64,000 nt of DNA from Agromyces hippuratus (lineage in GTDB: Bacteria; Actinomycetota; Actinomycetes; Actinomycetales; Microbacteriaceae): assembly GCF_013410355.1 (NCBI RefSeq), contig NZ_JACCFI010000001.1:2108001-2172000 (forward strand). Direction: 5' to 3'. Shown piece by piece: positions 59,181-64,000 of this stretch (positions are counted from its first letter, which is position 1; each line of letters opens with the position of its first letter). Under the pieces are notes generated by a model. The model saw only the letters and a list, made by a program, of their open reading frames with translations. It did not search any database and was not told the origin of the DNA. Position numbers and translations under genes: made by a program.

Positions 59181-60002
59181 ATGAACACAACGAACTCCAC
59201 TGATTCCACGAAGTCCGCCGACACGACCTGGACCGGCATGGTGCCGTTCGAAGACACGGCCCTGGCGGTCACCGACACCGGCGGAGCCGGCATCCCCGTG
59301 ATCTACCTGAACGGCGCGTACGCCTCGAAGGTGCACTGGCGACGCGTCACCACCGACCTCGGGCCCGGCTTTCGCCACATCACCTTCGACGAACGGGCCC
59401 GCGGGAAGTCGAAGCTCGCGGCCGACTACTCGTTCGAGGCGTGCATGCGCGACATCGACGCCGTCCTCGACGCGAGGGGCGTCGACCGGCCCCTGCTGGT
59501 GGGCTGGTCCTACGGAGCACTGCTGGGCGTGCACTGGGCCAGCAGGAACCCGGCCCGCGCGCTGGGCGTGGTGGGCGTCGACGGCCCGTACCCCGTCGGC
59601 TGGACCGACGAAGCCGGCCACGAGGAGGTCAGGACGGTGTTCCGCCGCATGAAGCCGATGATGCCGTTGGTTCGGCCGATGGGTCTGGCGGCCCGGTTCT
59701 CCGCCGAGACGCATGCGGATCTCGCCATCGAGTCGCACCTGCTGCACGCCGCCGTCGGCCCGATCCTCGACAGCCTGACCGTGCCCGTCCGCTATATCGT
59801 CGCCTCTGGCGAGGCCGTCGGCAGTCGCGATGACCTGCAGGAGCAGATGCGCAAGGCTCTCGACCCGGTGCTGGCCCGCAACCCGAATCTGAAGGTGAGC
59901 GCGAAGGTCTCGAGCAACCACGGGAGCATCCTGCGAAAGGACTCCCCCGCCGTCGCGGCAGCCGTGCGCGAGGTCGCCGCCCTCGAGCGGAAGGGTCGTT
60001 GA
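59181..60002 (+). CDS. Alpha/beta hydrolase under MerR control
   Basis: The 273-residue cytoplasmic protein has the nucleophile elbow GWSYGALLG (Ser near 105), an Asp in the region VRYIVASGEAVGSRDD and the catalytic His in VSSNHGSIL near 247. The cap region is Met-rich (RRMKPMMPLVRPMGLAARF). It looks like an esterase or haloperoxidase-like hydrolase and probably detoxifies or modifies the inducer of the downstream MerR protein. ATG 59181 has no ribosome site and follows a leaderless-type promoter; the merR gene begins four bases after the stop. Confidence 0.83.
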   Translation: MNTTNSTDSTKSADTTWTGMVPFEDTALAVTDTGGAGIPVIYLNGAYASKVHWRRVTTDLGPGFRHITFDERARGKSKLAADYSFEACMRDIDAVLDARGVDRPLLVGWSYGALLGVHWASRNPARALGVVGVDGPYPVGWTDEAGHEEVRTVFRRMKPMMPLVRPMGLAARFSAETHADLAIESHLLHAAVGPILDSLTVPVRYIVASGEAVGSRDDLQEQMRKALDPVLARNPNLKVSAKVSSNHGSILRKDSPAVAAAVREVAALERKGR

Positions 60003-60006
60003 CCGC

Positions 60007-60783
60007 ATGATGGGCGGACTCGCGATCGGGCAGGCGGCGGCATACGCCGACGTCACGGTGAAGACCGTGCGGCATTACCACCGGCTCGGGCTGGTCGACG
60101 AACCCCGACGAGACAGCTCCGGGTACCGGCGCTACGGATCCGACGAGCTGCTGCGGCTGGTGCAGGTTCGAACCCTGGCCACCGCCGGTGTGCCGCTCGC
60201 CGAGATCGGCGAACTGCTCGACGCCGGCCCCGAGCAGTTCACGGCCGCCATCGCCGACGTCGAGCGACGGTTGAACGATCGGATCACGGAGCTGATCGGC
60301 CGCCGCGACACGCTGCACCGGCTCGCCGACGGCGACCGGGCGTTGCTGCCCGACCGCGCGTGCGCGGTGCTCGACAGGATGCGCGATCTCGGGTTCGACG
60401 CCGAGTACGTCGCCGGTCAACGCGAAGGCCTGGTGCTGGCCCGCGCGCTGCTGCCGGGCGGCTTCGACGGCTTCCTGACCCAACTGGAGCTGCGGCTCGA
60501 CGACGCCGGCTACGTCGAACTGACGAAACGCAGCTGGGAGGCGGAGGGATGGGATCAGGACGACCCGCGCATCGAGGAACTCGCGATCGCCACGGCCGAC
60601 CTCTACCTCGCCAACCCGTCCCTCATGGGGGATCCCGACATCATGCGCGCCTGGATCGACGCGTCGACCAAGTACGCGCTGATCAACACCCACGGCGAGG
60701 TTCAGGCGCCGATCTCGACCCGGCTGACCGCGCTCACCGAGGCCAGGCTCCGGGCCGCGGGCGTGCCCGTGCCGCGCGGGTGA
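60007..60783 (+). CDS. MerR-family regulator
   Basis: The 258-residue protein has a winged helix at about 4-72 (LAIGQAAAYADVTVKTVRHYHRLGLVDEPRRDSSGYRRYG), a dimerisation helix, and a helical C-terminal domain of the TipA/effector type (LVLARALLPGGFDGFLTQLELRLDDAGYVELTKRSWEAEG). It has no metal-binding Cys pair, so a small organic ligand is likely. It follows the hydrolase after four bases and should activate the promoter at 59144-59174, auto-regulating its own expression. Confidence 0.87.
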   Translation: MMGGLAIGQAAAYADVTVKTVRHYHRLGLVDEPRRDSSGYRRYGSDELLRLVQVRTLATAGVPLAEIGELLDAGPEQFTAAIADVERRLNDRITELIGRRDTLHRLADGDRALLPDRACAVLDRMRDLGFDAEYVAGQREGLVLARALLPGGFDGFLTQLELRLDDAGYVELTKRSWEAEGWDQDDPRIEELAIATADLYLANPSLMGDPDIMRAWIDASTKYALINTHGEVQAPISTRLTALTEARLRAAGVPVPRG

Positions 60784-60787
60784 CCCG

Positions 60788-61630
60788 CTACTCGACCGGC
60801 GAGGCACCCGTGGCGACGGGGCGGGTCTCGTCGTTCGACCACTGGCTCCACGAACCGGGGTAGAGCGCCGCGTCGATCCCGGCGATCGCGAGCGCGGCGA
60901 CCTCGTGCGCCGCGGTGACGCCGGATCCGCAGTAGGCGGCGACCGGCGCTTCCCCGATGACACCCACGCTCGCGAAGTGCTCGCGCAGCGCCTCGGCGGA
61001 CTTGAAGCGGCCGTCGGCGTCGAGGTTCTCGCCGCTCGGCGCGGACCGCGCTCCGGGGATGTGCCCGGCACGGGGATCGATCGGCTCGACCTCGCCGCGG
61101 TACCGGGGCGCACCACGGGCGTCGAGCAGCACGCCCGTGGCCGGGAACGCGGCGGCCCCGTCGATGCCGATCACCGGCATCCCGCCGAAGCGGGCGGTCG
61201 CGTCGCCGGTCTCGGACGTGACGTCGCCGGTCTCGAGCGGATGCCCCGCCGCCCGCCATGCATCGAGGCCGCCGTCGAGCATCCGCACGTCGGCGACGCC
61301 TGCATGCCGCAGCAGCCACCACGCCCGCGCGGAGGACTGGTTGCCGAGGTCGTCCATCACGACGACGGTGTCGCCGTCGCGAACGCCCCAGCGTCGCATC
61401 GCTCCGGTGAAGGCCACCTCGGTCGGCAGCGGATGCCGCCCCTCACCGGTCACGTCGTGGTCGGCGAGCTCGTGGTCGAGGTCGACGTAGACGGCGCCCG
61501 GGATGTGACCGGCGCGGTACGCCTCGGTGCCGTCGGGCTCGGCGAGCGACCAGCGCACGTCGAGCACGACGATGCGCTCCCCCGAGGCGAGGCGAGCGGC
61601 GAGGTCGTCGGCGGTGATGAGGATCGGCAT
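60788..61630 (-). CDS. Sulfurtransferase with two rhodanese domains (3-mercaptopyruvate type)
   Basis: The 280-residue protein has an N-terminal rhodanese domain at about 5-130 (VVLDVRWSL, GHIPGAVYVDLDHEL) that is inactive, and a C-terminal domain with the active site YCGSGVTAAHEV near 234. The CGSGVTA loop is that of 3-mercaptopyruvate sulfurtransferases rather than thiosulfate ones (CRKGVTA). It donates sulfane sulfur to cyanide or thiols. Start is ATG 61630 behind GGAGG. It is convergent with merR, five bases apart. Confidence 0.9.
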   Translation of the reverse strand: MPILITADDLAARLASGERIVVLDVRWSLAEPDGTEAYRAGHIPGAVYVDLDHELADHDVTGEGRHPLPTEVAFTGAMRRWGVRDGDTVVVMDDLGNQSSARAWWLLRHAGVADVRMLDGGLDAWRAAGHPLETGDVTSETGDATARFGGMPVIGIDGAAAFPATGVLLDARGAPRYRGEVEPIDPRAGHIPGARSAPSGENLDADGRFKSAEALREHFASVGVIGEAPVAAYCGSGVTAAHEVAALAIAGIDAALYPGSWSQWSNDETRPVATGASPVE

Positions 61631-61789
61631 GCCTCCATCCTGCCTCGCCGCCGAGGGCGAAACGCACGCTGCGCTCGCTGTCGAGATGGTCGGAACAGAC
61701 AATCTGCACGCAACATCCGTGTCTCCGTTGCATCACGATCACTTGCCAAGGCCTCACCACGCGACGTATCTTCGAGAGCATTGAAATAG

Positions 61790-61807
61790 TGACCGAATGG
61801 TCGGTCA
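61790..61807 (+). promoter_or_regulatory. Perfect palindrome in the promoter region of the branched-chain ABC operon
   Basis: TGACCGA-ATGG-TCGGTCA is a 7-4-7 inverted repeat of the type bound by TetR-family regulators. It lies 55 bp before the start of livK-like and overlaps the probable promoter. The regulator gene is not in the window. Confidence 0.75.
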
Positions 61808-61861
61808 TGAATCCCTACTCGATGACGAGAACCCGCGAGGGCTCAAAGGAGAGTTCATCCC

Positions 61862-63055
61862 ATGCACCGTGCGCAGCGCCGTCTGCTCGTTCCCGCCGCA
61901 GTCGCGGCATCCATCGCACTCGCCCTCACCGGTTGCGGCGCCTCGAACTTCGGCGGCGATTCCGGCGGTGACGCGGCCTCCGAAGAGGGCCCCATCAAGA
62001 TCGGCGCCGTGCTCGACATCACGGGTGTCGGCGCGAACCTCGGCGTTCCCGAGCAGAACACCCTCAACATGCTCGCCGAGCAGCTGAACGCCGACGGCGG
62101 CATCGACGGCCGCGAGGTCGAGCTCATCATCAAGGACAACCAGTCCACCGAAGACGGCGCAGCCAAGGCCACCACGCAGCTCATCGAGAACGACGACGTC
62201 GACCTCATCATCGGCTCCTCGCGCACCGGCCCCTCGCTCGCGATGCGCCCCCTCGTCGAGGCCGCGCAGGTGCCGACCATCTCGGTCGCCGCGAACGCCG
62301 CCATCGTCGACGGCTCCGAGTGGGTCTTCAAGACCGCGCAGAACGACCTCGTGGTGCTCGAGCGCATCCTCGACGACGCCGCGTCGAAGGGCTACACCAA
62401 GATCGCGCTCGTGCGCGACGCCACCGGCTTCGGCGAGGGCATCGCCGACATCATCACCGAGCTCGGCGAGCAGCGCGGCATCACCCTCACGGCCACCGAG
62501 GCCTTCGAGCCCAGCGCGACCGACTTCACCGCGCAGATGACGAACATCCGCGCGGCCGACGCCGACGCCGTCATCATCTGGGGCATCACCCCGTCGGCCG
62601 GCCTCGCGCAGGCCGCCTACGTGCAGCTCGGCGTCAACAAGCCGGTCTACCAGTCGCACGGCGTCGCCAACGACGCGTTCTTCGAGGCCGCGGGCCCCGC
62701 AGCCGACGGCGTCATCGCCCCGATGGGCCGCCTGCTCGTCGCCGATGAGCTCAGCGACGACGACCCGCAGAAGCCGGTCATCGACCAGTTCATCGCCGAC
62801 TACTCCGAGGAGTTCGGCAGCTCGCCCTCGAGCTTCGCCGGTCACGCGTACGACGCGTGGCTCGTCGGCACGAAGGCGCTGGAGTCGGCAGGCACCGACC
62901 CCGAGGCGCTCCGCGACGCGATCGAGTCGACGACCGACCTCGTCGGCATCTCGGGCATCTTCACGATGACCCCCGAGAACCACTCCGGCCTCACCGCGGA
63001 CGCGCTCATCATGGCGCTCGCCGAGGGCGGCCGCTGGACCCTCCTCGAAGAGTAG
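61862..63055 (+). CDS. Branched-chain amino acid-type ABC transporter substrate-binding lipoprotein
   Basis: The 397-residue protein has a lipobox (ALTGC, Cys25) and a periplasmic-binding fold of the Leu/Ile/Val type (PIKIGAVLDITGVGANLGVPEQN, IGSSRTGPSLAMRPL, VIIWGITPSAGLAQA, GHAYDAW). A very good ribosome site AAAGGAGA precedes ATG 61862. With the permease genes that follow it forms a livKHM-like high-affinity import operon. The ligand could be a branched-chain amino acid, urea, amide or aromatic acid; adjacent TetR-like operator suggests a catabolic inducer. Confidence 0.9.
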   Translation: MHRAQRRLLVPAAVAASIALALTGCGASNFGGDSGGDAASEEGPIKIGAVLDITGVGANLGVPEQNTLNMLAEQLNADGGIDGREVELIIKDNQSTEDGAAKATTQLIENDDVDLIIGSSRTGPSLAMRPLVEAAQVPTISVAANAAIVDGSEWVFKTAQNDLVVLERILDDAASKGYTKIALVRDATGFGEGIADIITELGEQRGITLTATEAFEPSATDFTAQMTNIRAADADAVIIWGITPSAGLAQAAYVQLGVNKPVYQSHGVANDAFFEAAGPAADGVIAPMGRLLVADELSDDDPQKPVIDQFIADYSEEFGSSPSSFAGHAYDAWLVGTKALESAGTDPEALRDAIESTTDLVGISGIFTMTPENHSGLTADALIMALAEGGRWTLLEE

Positions 63056-63065
63056 GCAGCACCCG

Positions 63066-63935
63066 TTGATCGACTTCCTCCAGCTGACGGTGGCAGGGCT
63101 CTCGCAGGGGTCCGTGTACGCCCTGCTCGCCGTCGGCCTCATCGCCACCTACACGGTGCGGCACGTCGTGAACATCGCCCAGGGCGACTACGCGACGCTG
63201 GCCGGCCTCGGCAGCATCTCGCTCGTCACGGCCGGCCTGCCGCTGCCCGTCGCCATCCTCATCGCGCTCATCTCGGTGACACTCGCCTCGGTGCTCATCG
63301 AGCGCCTCGTCATCGCCCGCGTGAAGAACCTCACGACGCTCGTCTCGATCATCCTGACCCTCGGCGTCTCGACGCTGCTGCAGGCGATCATGCTCCTCAT
63401 CTGGGGTGCGGAGGCGAAGCGCCTGCCGGCCTTCCCCGGCAGCGACCTCACCCTCGGCGGCGTCAGCATCCGCTCGCAGGAGCTCTGGATGCTCGGCGCG
63501 CTCGTGGTCGTCGGCGGCGGCGTGCTGCTCTTCTACGAGAAGACCCGCTGGGGCAAGGCGCTGCGCGCCAGCGCCGAGCAGCCGGTCGCGGCGCGCATCG
63601 TCGGCATCTCCCCGGCCGTGGCCTCCGTCATCGCCTTCGCGATCGCCGGCTTCGTGGGCGCGACGGCGGGCGTGGTCAGCTCGCCGATCTACCTCTCGAT
63701 CTGGTCGGGCGGCCTGCTGCTCGGCCTCAAGGGGTTCGTGGCGGCGGTGCTCGGCGGGCTCGTCTCGTTCCGGGCGGCGATCGTCGGCGCGCTGCTGCTC
63801 GGCATCATCGAGTCGTACGTCGCCGGCTACGTGGCATCCGGTTGGAAGGACGCGGTCGCGTTCTTCATCCTCATCATCGTGCTGATCATCCGACCGGCCG
63901 GCCTCGTGCTGCGCCCGAACGCCGTGAGGGTCTGA
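63066..63935 (+). CDS. Branched-chain amino acid-type ABC permease, LivH family
   Basis: The 289-residue protein starts at TTG 63066 (MIDFLQLTVAGLSQGSVYALLAVGLI), with about eight helices and the LivH hallmark RWGKALRASAEQPVAARIVGI near residue 160 that contacts the ATPase. The substrate-binding gene ends 10 bases upstream and the next permease starts one base after the stop. Confidence 0.9.
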   Translation: MIDFLQLTVAGLSQGSVYALLAVGLIATYTVRHVVNIAQGDYATLAGLGSISLVTAGLPLPVAILIALISVTLASVLIERLVIARVKNLTTLVSIILTLGVSTLLQAIMLLIWGAEAKRLPAFPGSDLTLGGVSIRSQELWMLGALVVVGGGVLLFYEKTRWGKALRASAEQPVAARIVGISPAVASVIAFAIAGFVGATAGVVSSPIYLSIWSGGLLLGLKGFVAAVLGGLVSFRAAIVGALLLGIIESYVAGYVASGWKDAVAFFILIIVLIIRPAGLVLRPNAVRV

Positions 63936-63936
63936 G

Positions 63937-64000
63937 ATGTCCTACCTGAACAAGGCAGCCATGCGGTCGAAGACCGGCTTCTGGCCCAACAACCGCGGCA
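63937..64000 (+). CDS. Start of a second branched-chain amino acid-type ABC permease (LivM-like, truncated)
   Basis: Only 21 codons are visible, beginning MSYLNKAAMRSKTGFW at ATG 63937, one base after the livH-like stop. The position after LivH predicts LivM; the sequence itself is too short to prove it. The gene leaves the window at 64000. Confidence 0.6.
   Translation, partial: MSYLNKAAMRSKTGFWPNNRG

Noticed and set aside
1..64000. tRNA, rRNA, prophage, insertion sequence or plasmid origin
   Set aside because: No T-loop signatures, transposase, integrase or replication gene was seen in any gap or frame.

Overview
The window is very GC-rich (roughly 70% by eye), gene-dense, and rich in GTG and TTG starts, four-base stop/start overlaps and GAC, CTC and GCC codons. 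These traits, with a mycoredoxin-like glutaredoxin, a Wag31/DivIVA-like protein, luciferase-like (LLM) oxidoreductases, an IdeR/DtxR-type iron box and a short dispersed repeat, point to a chromosome of an actinobacterium, most likely family Microbacteriaceae (Agromyces-like; genus is inference). I see no rRNA, tRNA, CRISPR, prophage or insertion sequence. The genes read as ordinary chromosomal DNA; most of the interest is in regulation, repeats and unusual gene partnerships.

Layout. 0-5 kb: a cut-off membrane protein, then a TcyP-like cystine/dicarboxylate symporter followed by two membrane-anchored secreted proteins with fibronectin III modules, one with thioredoxin-like domains. 5-9.7 kb: a TPP riboswitch and a thiamine salvage operon thiM-thiE-thiD/tenA-MHS transporter, each gene overlapping the next by 4 bases. 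9.7-17.4 kb: gap, a GlxA-type AraC regulator with an EamA exporter, an M6 metalloprotease, a membrane protein and a stand-alone 5'-3' exonuclease. 17.4-25.5 kb: DUF885 protein, BCCT transporter (frameshifted tail), FUSC protein, TspO-like protein and small membrane and zinc-ribbon proteins. 25.7-28.1 kb: an operon of truncated haemoglobin, flavohaemoglobin and DivIVA-like protein. 28.2-33.5 kb: SDR, UvrA-like ABC protein, membrane-anchored molybdoenzyme, HNH nuclease. 33.6-37.2 kb: agmatine deiminase-amidase operon divergent from a TetR regulator over a palindromic operator. 37.3-40.9 kb: a 1197-residue RecB-like nuclease/helicase fusion. 40.9-53.4 kb: mostly single metabolic genes (PPOX, LLM oxidoreductases, mycoredoxin, baeRF-like protein, FAD oxidoreductase, Tat-exported PHP protein, sulfatase). 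53.4-57 kb: a five-unit repeat array, a hexapeptide-repeat protein and an ECF transporter module behind an iron box. 57-64 kb: FKBP lipoprotein, methyltransferase, a hydrolase-MerR pair, a rhodanese, and the start of a branched-chain amino-acid ABC operon that leaves the window.

The best candidates for undescribed biology are the symporter plus single-cysteine thioredoxin-like surface protein (568-5045), the iron-box ECF module lacking an S component nearby (54085-56847), and the globin-flavohaemoglobin-DivIVA operon (25702-28059). A family of 24-bp repeats with core TCGACAGGCTCAACCC lies between genes, forms the 3' end of the TetR gene, and has two units inside the amidase gene where they are translated in frame.
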